A stretch of 64,000 nucleotides of DNA from Gillisella vitis (GTDB taxonomy: Bacteria; Pseudomonadota; Alphaproteobacteria; Rhizobiales; Rhizobiaceae), in NCBI RefSeq assembly GCF_021559775.1, contig NZ_CP056048.1, positions 744,001 to 808,000 of the forward strand. Direction: 5' to 3'. The first letter of the stretch is position 1. Each line of letters starts with the position of its first letter. This document shows positions 33,642 to 42,239 of the stretch, in pieces. The notes below the pieces were generated by a model. It was not told where the DNA came from and did no database searches. It saw only the letters and a program-made list of their open reading frames with translations. The position numbers and the translations under genes are program-made.

Positions 33642-34547
33642 ATGTGCGGCATTGTTGGATTGTTCCTGAAAGACAAGAGCCTTGAACCTCAGCTGGGAGC
33701 CATGCTCTCGGATATGCTGATCACCATGACCGATCGCGGCCCGGATTCTGCGGGCATTGCGATCTATGGCGCGGGTAGCAAGGGTAAGGCGAAAATCACC
33801 GTGCAATCACCGGAACCCTCGGTGGATTTTGCAGGCCTTGATGCTGATCTCACTAAGGCCGGCATCCCGGCGCAGGTGACGGTGAAAAGCACTCATGCGG
33901 TGATTGATATTGATGCGGCAAAGCTTGGCGAGATTCGCGGTGTTTTGAGCGAAATTCGTCCGAATGTCCGCATTATGGGGTCGGGCGAAAGCGTTGAGAT
34001 TTTCAAGGAAATCGGCCTGCCAAAGGATGTTGTGGTCCGGTTTGATGTGCGCGCCATGGGCGGCAGCCATGGCATTGGCCATACCCGCATGGCAACGGAA
34101 AGCGCGGTGACCACGCTGGGCGCGCATCCGTTTTCCACGGGTGCCGATCAATGCCTTGTGCACAATGGTTCCCTCTCCAACCACAACAATTTGCGCCGCG
34201 AGCTGATCCGCGAAGGCATCAAATTTGAGACGCAAAACGACTCTGAAGTCGCCGCCGCGTACCTCACCGCCGAAATGGCTAAGGGCAAGGACCTTGGGCA
34301 GGCGCTGACGGGTGCGCTGGATGATCTCGATGGCTTTTTCACCTTCGTGGTTGGCACCAAATCCGGCTTCGGCGTGGTGCGCGATCCCATCGCCTGCAAG
34401 CCTGCGGTGATGGCCGAGACGGACCAATATGTGGCTTTTGGCTCTGAATATCGCGCGCTGGTCAATCTGCCGGGCATCGACACGGCCCGCATCTGGGAGC
34501 CGGAACCCGCCACCGTTTACTTCTGGGACCACGAAAAAGCAGCTTGA
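33642..34547 (+). CDS. mgsA: N-methylglutamate synthase subunit A (class II glutamine amidotransferase)
   Basis: A 301-residue Ntn-type glutamine amidotransferase, GlxB-like. The start is fixed by the required N-terminal MCGIVGLF: Cys2 becomes the catalytic residue after Met removal. GGAGAGG lies upstream. HTRMATESAV and DQCLVHNGSLSNH are the substrate-pocket motifs also seen in GltB and PurF. In N-methylglutamate synthase this subunit works with MgsB and MgsC to make N-methylglutamate from glutamate and methylamine or gamma-glutamylmethylamide. Alone the sequence could be called GlxB; the mgd and gmaS neighbours decide the name. Confidence 0.83.
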   Translation: MCGIVGLFLKDKSLEPQLGAMLSDMLITMTDRGPDSAGIAIYGAGSKGKAKITVQSPEPSVDFAGLDADLTKAGIPAQVTVKSTHAVIDIDAAKLGEIRGVLSEIRPNVRIMGSGESVEIFKEIGLPKDVVVRFDVRAMGGSHGIGHTRMATESAVTTLGAHPFSTGADQCLVHNGSLSNHNNLRRELIREGIKFETQNDSEVAAAYLTAEMAKGKDLGQALTGALDDLDGFFTFVVGTKSGFGVVRDPIACKPAVMAETDQYVAFGSEYRALVNLPGIDTARIWEPEPATVYFWDHEKAA

Positions 34548-34557
34548 GGGATTTACA

Positions 34558-35244
34558 ATGCCAGTCTTCGACCTTTCCCAAACCCCGCTGCGCGAGTTGA
34601 ATAGCGCTTTGCATGCTGTGACATCCGGGGCCAATGACACCAATTTTGAAATCATCAATCCACGCGGCCACCATGCGGTGGCGGTTGGCATTGATGGTCC
34701 AGTCACTGTCGAGGTGAAGGGCTCGGTTGGCTATTATTGCGCGGGCATGAATGACGGCGGCACCGTCACCGTGCATGGCTCTGCCGGTCCAGGTGTGGCT
34801 GAAAATATGATGTCCGGCACTGTGATCATTGAAGGCGACGCCAGCCAATATGCCGGGGCCACGGGCCAAGGTGGCCTGCTGGTGATCAAGGGCAATGCGG
34901 CCTCGCGTTGCGGCATTTCCATGAAGGGTATTGATATTGTCGTGCAGGGCAATATCGGCCACATGTCGGCCTTTATGGGTCAATCCGGGCATCTGGTGGT
35001 GCTGGGTGATGCGGGTGAAGCGCTGGGGGATTCGCTCTACGAGGCCAAGCTGTTTGTGCGCGGCACGGTGAAAAGCCTTGGGGCTGATTGTGTTGAGAAA
35101 CAGATGAAGCCCAAGCATCTGGAAAAGTTGGCAGAACTGCTTGCAAAGGCCGGGATCACCGATGTGAAGCCGGAAGAGTTCAAGCGCTACGGCTCTGCCC
35201 GCAAGCTTTACAATTTCAACATTGACAACGCAGACGCCTATTAA
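34558..35244 (+). CDS. mgsB: N-methylglutamate synthase subunit B (GXGXG domain)
   Basis: A 228-residue protein made mostly of the GltB C-terminal GXGXG beta-helix domain: GGTVTVHGSAGPGVAENM, GGLLVIKGNAASRCG and GHLVVLGDAGEALGDS. In glutamate synthase this domain shapes the ammonia tunnel between the two active sites; here it is a separate subunit, as in GlxC/MgsB. The ATG follows the mgsA stop by ten bases and mgsC starts 14 bases after it. Confidence 0.85.
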   Translation: MPVFDLSQTPLRELNSALHAVTSGANDTNFEIINPRGHHAVAVGIDGPVTVEVKGSVGYYCAGMNDGGTVTVHGSAGPGVAENMMSGTVIIEGDASQYAGATGQGGLLVIKGNAASRCGISMKGIDIVVQGNIGHMSAFMGQSGHLVVLGDAGEALGDSLYEAKLFVRGTVKSLGADCVEKQMKPKHLEKLAELLAKAGITDVKPEEFKRYGSARKLYNFNIDNADAY

Positions 35245-35258
35245 GCGGGGAGATCGCT

Positions 35259-36587
35259 ATGAGCTACCATAATCCCAACACTCCGCCGCGCAAATCCGCG
35301 ACCTTTGATGATTACACGCTGGCGGAAATCCGCCGCGCGGCTGCCACTGGTATCTATGACATTCGTGGTGCAGGCACCAAGCGCAAGGTGCCGCATTTTG
35401 ATGATCTGCTGTTTCTGGGTGCCTCGATTTCGCGCTATCCGCTGGAAGGCTACCGCGAGAAATGCGACACATCGGTGGTGCTTGGCACGCGCTTTGCCAA
35501 AAAGCCAATTCATCTCAAAACGCCGATTACCATTGCGGGCATGAGCTTCGGTGCACTGTCGGGCAATGCCAAGGAAGCCCTTGGCCGTGGTGCGACCATT
35601 GCCGGAACCTCCACCACGACAGGTGATGGCGGGATGACCGATGAAGAGCGCGGCCACAGCCAAACGCTTGTCTATCAATATCTGCCATCACGCTATGGTA
35701 TGAACCCGAAGGATTTGCGTCGCGCCGATGCCATTGAAGTGGTGGTTGGCCAAGGTGCCAAGCCCGGCGGCGGTGGCATGTTGCTGGGCCAGAAGATTTC
35801 TGACCGCGTGGCCAATATGCGCAACCTGCCCAAGGGCATCGATCAGCGCTCGGCCTGCCGCCACCCAGACTGGACGGGGCCGGATGATCTGGAAATCAAA
35901 ATTCTGGAACTGCGCGAAATCACCAATTGGGAAAAGCCAATCTATATCAAGGTTGGTGGTGCGCGCCCCTATTATGACACAGCACTGGCGGTGAAAGCCG
36001 GAGCCGATGTGGTGGTGCTGGACGGCATGCAGGGTGGCACAGCGGCCACGCAGGATGTGTTTATTGAAAATGTCGGCATGCCGACGCTGGCCTGCATTCG
36101 CCCCGCCGTTCAAGCTTTGCAAGACCTTGGTATGCATCGCAAAGTGCAGCTGATCATCTCTGGCGGCATTCGCTCTGGTGCAGATGTCGCCAAAGCCTTG
36201 GCGCTAGGCGCGGATGCTGTGGCGATTGGCACAGCAGCACTGGTGGCAATTGGCGATAACGACCCCAAGTGGGAAGAGGAATATCAAAAACTCGGCACCA
36301 CCGCTGGCGCTTATGACGACTGGCATGAGGGCAAAGACCCGGCAGGCATTACCACCCAAGACCCGGAATTGATGAAACGGCTTGACCCGGTTCTGGCTGG
36401 TCGCCGTCTGGCCAATTACCTCAAGGTGATGACGCTGGAAGCCCAGACCATTGCCCGCGCCTGCGGCCATAACCGTCTGCACAATCTGGAGCCGGAAGAT
36501 CTGGTTGCGCTGACGATGGAAGCGGCCGCCATGGCGCAGGTGCCACTGGCTGGCACCAATTGGTATCCCGGCAAGGCTGGTTTTTAA
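35259..36587 (+). CDS. mgsC: N-methylglutamate synthase subunit C (FMN glutamate-synthase domain)
   Basis: A 442-residue protein with the FMN- and Fe-S-binding synthase domain of GltB as a stand-alone subunit (GlxD/MgsC). Landmarks are ITIAGMSFGALSGNAKEALGRG (as ITIAGMSFGALSG and AKEALGRG), GDGGMTDEERGHS, GAKPGGGGMLLGQK, VVVLDGMQGGTAATQ and ISGGIRSGADVAKALALGAD. It performs the reductive condensation step. GGGGAG precedes the ATG. A terminator hairpin stands just after its stop. Confidence 0.86.
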   Translation: MSYHNPNTPPRKSATFDDYTLAEIRRAAATGIYDIRGAGTKRKVPHFDDLLFLGASISRYPLEGYREKCDTSVVLGTRFAKKPIHLKTPITIAGMSFGALSGNAKEALGRGATIAGTSTTTGDGGMTDEERGHSQTLVYQYLPSRYGMNPKDLRRADAIEVVVGQGAKPGGGGMLLGQKISDRVANMRNLPKGIDQRSACRHPDWTGPDDLEIKILELREITNWEKPIYIKVGGARPYYDTALAVKAGADVVVLDGMQGGTAATQDVFIENVGMPTLACIRPAVQALQDLGMHRKVQLIISGGIRSGADVAKALALGADAVAIGTAALVAIGDNDPKWEEEYQKLGTTAGAYDDWHEGKDPAGITTQDPELMKRLDPVLAGRRLANYLKVMTLEAQTIARACGHNRLHNLEPEDLVALTMEAAAMAQVPLAGTNWYPGKAGF

Positions 36588-36595
36588 GTATCACT

Positions 36596-36632
36596 GGCCG
36601 CGCAAACCTCCCAAGGGCGCGGCCTTTCCTTT
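36596..36632 (+). terminator. Intrinsic terminator between mgsC and gmaS
   Basis: GGCCGCGC at 36596-36603 pairs perfectly with 36617-36624, followed by TTTCCTTT. It begins nine bases after the mgsC stop and ends 38 bases before the gmaS start. It would lower or separate gmaS expression from that of mgsABC. Confidence 0.65.
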
Positions 36633-36669
36633 CAACATGTGTCTCAATCCATAAAAACAGGGGAACGAC

Positions 36670-37977
36670 GTGACACAGGATCTCTCAGCATTTGCTGCTG
36701 AACGCGGCATCAAATATTTCATGATCAGCTATACCGACCTGTTTGGCGCGCAACGCGCCAAGCTGGTGCCATCCCAAGCCATTGCCGATATGCAAAAGGA
36801 TGGCGCAGGCTTTGCGGGCTTTGCCACATGGCTGGACCTCACCCCCGCCCACCCCGATCTGTTTGCAGTGCCAGACGCCTCTTCCGTCATCCAACTGCCA
36901 TGGAAAAAGGACGTGGCATGGGTTGCCGCCGATTGCGTGATGGACGACAAGCCGGTGGAGCAAGCTCCGCGCGTGATGCTGAAAAAGCTGGTAAATGAAG
37001 CGGCAAGCATGGGCCTTCGGGTCAAGACGGGCGTTGAGCCGGAATTCTTTCTGATCTCTGCCGACGGCCAGACGATTTCCGACGAATTCGACACAGCCGA
37101 AAAGCCTTGCTACGACCAACAGGCCTTGATGCGCCGCTATGATGTGATTGCGGAAATCTGCGATCACATGCTGGAACTGGGCTGGAAGCCCTATCAAAAC
37201 GACCATGAAGACGCCAACGGCCAGTTTGAAATGAACTGGGAATATGATGACGCGCTGAAAACCGCCGACAAACATTCCTTCTTCAAATTCATGGTCAAAT
37301 CGGTGGCGGAAAAGCATGGGCTTCGCGCCACCTTCATGCCAAAGCCCTTTAAGGGCCTCACCGGCAATGGTTGCCACGCCCATATCTCGGTATGGGATGT
37401 GGACGGCAAGGTCAATGCGTTTGCTGATAAAGCCATGCCCTTTGGCCTGTCTGCCAAGGGCAAAACCTTCCTCGGCGGCATTATGAAACATGCATCAGCC
37501 TTGGCGGCCGTCACCAATCCCACGGTCAATTCTTATAAGCGGATCAACGCACCCCGCACCGTCTCCGGTGCCACATGGGCACCCAACACCGTGACATGGA
37601 CCGGCAACAACCGCACCCATATGGTGCGCGTGCCGGGTCCGGGCCGGTTTGAACTGCGCCTGCCCGATGGTGCCGTTAACCCTTATCTGCTTCAGGCCAT
37701 CATCATTGCCGCTGGCCTTTCTGGCCTCAAAACCAATGCCGATCCCGGCCCGCATTACGACATCGATATGTACCGCGAAGGCCATACGGTAACCGACGCC
37801 CCGAAACTACCGCTCAATCTTCTGGATGCGCTTCGCGCCTATGAAGCCGACACAGAGTTGCAGCAGGCCTTGGGAGAAGAGTTCTCTGCCGCCTATCTCA
37901 AGCTCAAGCATGGCGAGTGGACAAGCTATTGTTCACAATTCACCCCATGGGAGCATCAGACAACGCTGGACATTTGA
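36670..37977 (+). CDS. gmaS: Gamma-glutamylmethylamide synthetase (glutamine-synthetase-III-like)
   Basis: A 435-residue member of the glutamine synthetase superfamily, usually annotated GlnT or type III GS. It shows FMISYTDLFGAQRAKLVP, VEPEFFLIS with catalytic acidic residues, the ATP/glutamate region NGCHAHISVWD, VNSYKRINAPR and PGRFELRLPDGAVNPYL. GmaS ligates methylamine to glutamate using ATP to give gamma-glutamylmethylamide, the first step of the N-methylglutamate pathway. This function is chosen over glutamine synthesis because mgsABC and mgdABCD are adjacent. The start is a GTG behind AGGGGA. It converges with the MFS transporter gene. Confidence 0.84.
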   Translation: MTQDLSAFAAERGIKYFMISYTDLFGAQRAKLVPSQAIADMQKDGAGFAGFATWLDLTPAHPDLFAVPDASSVIQLPWKKDVAWVAADCVMDDKPVEQAPRVMLKKLVNEAASMGLRVKTGVEPEFFLISADGQTISDEFDTAEKPCYDQQALMRRYDVIAEICDHMLELGWKPYQNDHEDANGQFEMNWEYDDALKTADKHSFFKFMVKSVAEKHGLRATFMPKPFKGLTGNGCHAHISVWDVDGKVNAFADKAMPFGLSAKGKTFLGGIMKHASALAAVTNPTVNSYKRINAPRTVSGATWAPNTVTWTGNNRTHMVRVPGPGRFELRLPDGAVNPYLLQAIIIAAGLSGLKTNADPGPHYDIDMYREGHTVTDAPKLPLNLLDALRAYEADTELQQALGEEFSAAYLKLKHGEWTSYCSQFTPWEHQTTLDI

Positions 37978-38019
37978 CCGGATGTGAAGCCGGGGGCGGC
38001 GTCGTCTCCGGCTTTCGAA

Positions 38020-39366
38020 TTAAAGCGTTGCTGTTGTCTGGCGGCGGGCCAGTTCCTCTATCCCGGCCTTCGCCTCGATCCTATCGCCTTTCAGCGTCAG
38101 ATAGACGCCAAGCACAAAGGCGAGGGCGGCGATGAACAGCAGATAATAGGCATGTGCCATCGGGTTGATTGGCAGCAGGCTGGCGACCGCAATCGGCGTC
38201 AATCCGCCGAAAATCGCGTAGGAGACATTGTAGGAAAATGACAGACCGGTGAAGCGGACAGGTGCGGGAAAGGCGCGCACCATCACGTAAGGCACGGCCC
38301 CGACAATGCCCACGGAAAGGCCCATTACGGCATAGAGCACAAACAGGACCGGAACCGAAACGCTTGCATAAGTGTAGAAAGCAAAGGTTGCTGCGGCCAA
38401 AAATACGCTCCCAACCATTAAAAACCGCCCGGAGCCGACCCTGTCAACAATCGCCCCTGATGCAGCGGTGCTGAAAATCAGGAACAATGTGCCGAAACTG
38501 GTGGCGGACAGCGCAATCTGGGCGCTGTAACCATAGAGTTTTTGCAGGAGCGTGGCCGTCATCAGCGTGGTAACAACGAGGCAGGCGGCGAGCACCCAGG
38601 TCAAGGCCATGGAAATGATGACGGCAGCCGGATAATCGCGCAGCACGGTTTTAAGCGGCAGTTCCATCACTGTCGTTCGCGCCTGACGCATCTCGGCAAA
38701 AACAGGCGTTTCCTGAAGCCAGCGGCGCAGGTAGACGGCAACAAGGCCGAAGAAACCACCGAGGAAGAACGGGATGCGCCAGGCATAGGCGGCGACATCT
38801 TCCGGCGTGAACATCGAATTGATGACGGTTGCGATCAACGAACCCAGCAGAATGCCGAGTGTCAGGCCAGAGCAGAGAAAACCGCAGGCAAAGCCGACCC
38901 GGCGAAATGGCACATGTTCCGACACGAAGGTCCAGGCACCCGGCACTTCGCCACCGATGGCAACGCCCTGCAACAGCCGCATGATAATCAGCAGCACGGG
39001 TGCGGCTATGCCGATGGAGGCATAGGTCGGCATCGCGGCCATGCCGAGGGTGGAGAGCGCCATCAGCAGGATGGAGAAGGCAAAGACTTTCTTGCGGCCA
39101 AACACATCACCGAAATGGGCCAGGATTAACCCGCCCAGGGGCCGAACCAGATAGCCGGCAGCAAAGATGCCGAAGGTCTGGATCGTCACCAACCAGTCCG
39201 GCATGTTGGCCGGGAAAAACAGCTTGCCGATTACACCCGCGAAAAACACGAAGATGATGAAATCGTAGAATTCCAAGGCCCCGCCCAGGGCTGAAAGCCC
39301 AAGCGTGCGAAAATCGGCCCGGTTAAGCTGACGGGGAGGCGATGCCGGAGTGCTGATGGGGGACAT
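38020..39366 (-). CDS. MFS transporter, metabolite:H+ symporter (MHS/ProP-like) type
   Basis: A 448-residue protein with twelve predicted membrane spans. The MHS family marks are LGGALEFYDFIIFVFFAGVI in the first span, GYLVRPLGGLILAHFGDVFGRKK between spans 2 and 3, and RLLQGVAIGGEVPGAWTFVSEH (in parts RLLQGVAIGGEVPGA) in span 4. Relatives import organic acids, betaine or proline with protons. It lies 101 bases downstream of an LldD-like dehydrogenase on the same strand, so uptake of a 2-hydroxy acid such as lactate is a reasonable guess. It converges with gmaS. Confidence 0.82.
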   Translation of the reverse strand: MSPISTPASPPRQLNRADFRTLGLSALGGALEFYDFIIFVFFAGVIGKLFFPANMPDWLVTIQTFGIFAAGYLVRPLGGLILAHFGDVFGRKKVFAFSILLMALSTLGMAAMPTYASIGIAAPVLLIIMRLLQGVAIGGEVPGAWTFVSEHVPFRRVGFACGFLCSGLTLGILLGSLIATVINSMFTPEDVAAYAWRIPFFLGGFFGLVAVYLRRWLQETPVFAEMRQARTTVMELPLKTVLRDYPAAVIISMALTWVLAACLVVTTLMTATLLQKLYGYSAQIALSATSFGTLFLIFSTAASGAIVDRVGSGRFLMVGSVFLAAATFAFYTYASVSVPVLFVLYAVMGLSVGIVGAVPYVMVRAFPAPVRFTGLSFSYNVSYAIFGGLTPIAVASLLPINPMAHAYYLLFIAALAFVLGVYLTLKGDRIEAKAGIEELARRQTTATL

Positions 39367-39467
39367 GATCCTGCCTTGCGATAAAACCTATTCGGTTTGG
39401 TCGCTGATTATGCGTCGGATTTCAAGGTGTAGAACAGGATTTACACGGCAAGGGTGAGAGAATTGGT

Positions 39468-40628
39468 TCAGCAAGGCCCCGCAGCAAAGGGATTGCCCAT
39501 CAGGATCGAGGCGTCCACCTCGGAAATCAGCCGCTTGCCGCACAGTGCCATGCTGATATCAAGCTCCCTGGCGATGATCTCTAAAGCTCGCTGCACGCCA
39601 GCTCGTCCGTCCGCGCCAAGCCCGTAGAGAAAAGGCCGACCGATATAGGTCCCCTTGGCACCCAGCGCCAGGGCCTTCAACACGTCCTGACCCGAGCGGA
39701 TGCCGCCATCGATATGCACTTCGATCCGGTCTCCCACTGCGTCGACAATCGAGGCCAGCATGGAGATTGACGAGGGCGCGCCATCCAGCTGGCGACCGCC
39801 ATGGTTGGACACGATAATCGCATCCGCCCCGCTATCGGCGGCGGCGCGGGCGTCCTCCACATCGAGAATGCCCTTCAGGATCAATTTCCCGCCCCAGCGC
39901 TGTTTGATCCAGGCGACGTCGCTCCAGGACAATTTCGGATCGAACTGTTCCGCCGTCCAGGCCGAGAGCGAAGACAGGCTGGAAACGTTCTTGGCGTGGC
40001 CGACGATATTGCCGAAATGACGCCGCCGCGTATTGGCCATGCCGATGCACCACTGCGGCCTGGTTGCCATCTGCCAGAGATGTTTCGGCGTGAATTTTGG
40101 GGGAGCCGACAGGCCATTGCGCAGATCCTTGTGGCGCTGTCCGAGGATTTGCAGATCGAGCGTCAACACCAGTGCCGAGCAATGGGCGGCCTTGGCACGG
40201 TCGATCAGGCTGTTGACGAAATCGCGGTCCTTCATGACGTAGAGCTGGAACCAGAAGGGGCGGCGCGTATGAAGCGCGACATCCTCAATCGAGCAGATGC
40301 TCATGGTGGACAGCGTGAAAGGCACGCCGTAAGCTTCAGCTGCTTCCGCCGCGAGAATTTCCCCATCGGCATGCTGCATGCCGGTCATTCCGGTCGGCGC
40401 AAGCGCCACCGGCATGGTGACAGGCTCACCGATCATCGTGCTTGCCAGCGACCGTTCTGTCATATCGACCAGAACCCGCTGTCTCAGCTTGATGCGGGAA
40501 AAATCACTCTCGTTGGCGTGGTAAGTGCTCTCGCTCCAGGAGCCGCTATCGGCATAGTCGAAGAACATTTTCGGGACACGGCGCTTTGCTTGACGTTTCA
40601 GGTCATCGATTGTCAATGCAATGGGCAT
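39468..40628 (-). CDS. FMN-dependent alpha-hydroxy-acid dehydrogenase (L-lactate dehydrogenase LldD-like)
   Basis: A 386-residue (S)-2-hydroxy-acid dehydrogenase/oxidase. The family pattern is complete: MFFDYADSGSWSE at the start, APTGMTGMQHADGE, FQLYVMKDRDF, the FMN-binding lysine in LILKGILDVEDA, and the catalytic SNHGGRQLDGAPSS followed by HIDGGIRSGQDVLKALALGA. It oxidises L-lactate or a related 2-hydroxy acid to the 2-oxo acid, passing electrons to quinone or oxygen. AAGGACAAGG precedes the ATG. It probably forms an operon with the downstream MFS gene. Assignment to lactate rather than glycolate or mandelate is tentative. Confidence 0.82.
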   Translation of the reverse strand: MPIALTIDDLKRQAKRRVPKMFFDYADSGSWSESTYHANESDFSRIKLRQRVLVDMTERSLASTMIGEPVTMPVALAPTGMTGMQHADGEILAAEAAEAYGVPFTLSTMSICSIEDVALHTRRPFWFQLYVMKDRDFVNSLIDRAKAAHCSALVLTLDLQILGQRHKDLRNGLSAPPKFTPKHLWQMATRPQWCIGMANTRRRHFGNIVGHAKNVSSLSSLSAWTAEQFDPKLSWSDVAWIKQRWGGKLILKGILDVEDARAAADSGADAIIVSNHGGRQLDGAPSSISMLASIVDAVGDRIEVHIDGGIRSGQDVLKALALGAKGTYIGRPFLYGLGADGRAGVQRALEIIARELDISMALCGKRLISEVDASILMGNPFAAGPC

Positions 40629-40771
40629 GGCACCTTGTCCTTCCGTATTTGCTCATCGTTTTGGACATGGTGTGCGGCCAAATTTCGGCGGTTGCAAGGG
40701 AAGAGTAGCCATTCACAAAGAGGACCGCCCAGATTGCTGGACGGCCTTTACACTGTCTCACGCCTAATGGC

Positions 40772-42049
40772 TCACTTCGTCGCCGTTGCCACATTGATCT
40801 TGTCGATATCGGCGGCCAGGGCGTCATAGGTCTGTTGCAGCGTCAACTCGCCGACGATCAGCTGGCTCATGCGCTGGACGATCTGCTGGTAAAGCGCCGA
40901 ACCGCCCTTTTTCTTTTCAAAAATCCGCGCTTCCTGCGGCACGTTCTTTTCGTTGTCGTTGAAGACGGCCATGGACGCCTTGGCATTGTCGTCCGTCAGC
41001 TTGTATTGCGGCTTGTCGATTTCGGCGCCCGTCAGGATCACGTAGTTTTCGGCAATCTCGCGTTGGACTTTCTCGGAGCCGAGAAATTCGATGAATTGGG
41101 CGACGGCTTCCGGGTATTTGGTGCGTTTGAAGCCGACAATCCCGGTGGCACCCGGCATGGCATAGCAGCCAGCGGTGCCGCAGGGCGCGTTGATTGCCGT
41201 CCATTCAAAGGCGTCGCCGATCTTCTTCTGGAACGGATTGACCATCCAATTGCCGGCCAGATAGGTCACCACATTGCCGTTGACGAATTCGTCGCCCATG
41301 TTCTTGTATTGCGAGCCGCCGGCGGCGCCCCACATTTCCTTGGGAAAGCTGCCATCCTTCGTCCAGTTGTAGAGATCGGCAATATAGGTCTTGGCAGCCT
41401 CGTCGGGAAAGCTGAACTTGCCGTCTTTCACATAGGACGAGCCATAGGAAAAGGCCGCACCCGAAAACCGATGGCCGGAACGGTCCATGGTGAAGGGGAT
41501 CTGCACGCCGGTCTTTTTGGCCACCCGGGCGGAAGCCTCGATAATGTCCTTCAGCGTTGCTTTTGGGCCGGGTAGCGGCTCTTCCGCCTGCTCGAACAGC
41601 GTCTTGTTGACGAAGGGCAGGTTCAGGGTCTGCGAGGCGACATAGCCATTGATCGATTTCGGGTCGTTGACGCCGGGCAGGCGCAATTGGTTGAGGCTTT
41701 CGCCATGCAGTTTGGCGTAGCCATCCGGGTCCTTCATATAGGGCCGCATGTCGAGATAGAAGGGTGCCAATTGCCAATCGGTGATCTTGGCCAGATCCGG
41801 GCCTTCGCCGACGGCCAGCTGCACCGGCAATTGCTTGGCGACGGCATCATAGCCTGAGGACACGAAATTAACCTTCACGTCCGGATGAGCAGCTTCGAAC
41901 TGTTTGCTCAGCGCTGCCATATGCTCGACATAGGACTGATCGTCATCGGTGAACAGAAAGGTGATGGTCTTGGTTTCGGCAAAGGCCGGATGGCTGAGCG
42001 CAAGCGCCGACAAGACGATGGCGCTGACGCCTGACAGAATTTTCGACAT
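40772..42049 (-). CDS. ABC importer substrate-binding protein of the pectin-fragment island
   Basis: A 425-residue family-1 binding protein with a signal peptide (MSKILSGVSAIVLSALALSH, likely cut after AFA). The mature domain has FTDDDQSYVEHMAALSKQFE and a late GATGIVGFKRTKYPEA. A pair of cysteines in NAPCGTAGCYAMPG may form a disulfide. The ATG at 42049 follows GGGAGGG and begins the signal peptide. It diverges from the operon that encodes the matching permeases and ATPase about 5 kb away on the other strand, so it should bind an oligogalacturonide or rhamnogalacturonan fragment in the periplasm. Confidence 0.83.
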   Translation of the reverse strand: MSKILSGVSAIVLSALALSHPAFAETKTITFLFTDDDQSYVEHMAALSKQFEAAHPDVKVNFVSSGYDAVAKQLPVQLAVGEGPDLAKITDWQLAPFYLDMRPYMKDPDGYAKLHGESLNQLRLPGVNDPKSINGYVASQTLNLPFVNKTLFEQAEEPLPGPKATLKDIIEASARVAKKTGVQIPFTMDRSGHRFSGAAFSYGSSYVKDGKFSFPDEAAKTYIADLYNWTKDGSFPKEMWGAAGGSQYKNMGDEFVNGNVVTYLAGNWMVNPFQKKIGDAFEWTAINAPCGTAGCYAMPGATGIVGFKRTKYPEAVAQFIEFLGSEKVQREIAENYVILTGAEIDKPQYKLTDDNAKASMAVFNDNEKNVPQEARIFEKKKGGSALYQQIVQRMSQLIVGELTLQQTYDALAADIDKINVATATK

Positions 42050-42062
42050 GAGTCCCTCCCGT

Positions 42063-42220
42063 AAAAATATTTTCATAAATGGCATAACACTCCTCAATGT
42101 CATGCTCCTCCTTAATCTTTTTGAGACTTGACAAACCTGTCGTCAAGCTGTTTCTTTGGCGAAAATTCGGCGATGCATGATTTTTCTATCGAAATTTGAC
42201 CGAATAAAAAATATTTTCAT
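42063..42220. promoter_or_regulatory. Two copies of AAAAATATTTTCAT in the divergent promoter region
   Basis: The same 14-base string occurs at 42063-42076 and 42207-42220. Each copy lies just upstream of the ribosome-binding site of one of the two divergent genes. The core AAAATATTTT is a 10-base palindrome. The pair, 144 bases apart, could be operators for the LacI-family regulator encoded at the end of the island; binding is unproven, and the A/T-only core lacks the usual central CG of LacI sites. Confidence 0.4.
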
Positions 42221-42239
42221 GATCGCAGGGAGGCGAGAC

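Noticed and set aside
36670..37977. Annotation as type III glutamine synthetase (GlnT)
   Set aside because: Same superfamily, but gene context points to gamma-glutamylmethylamide synthetase.
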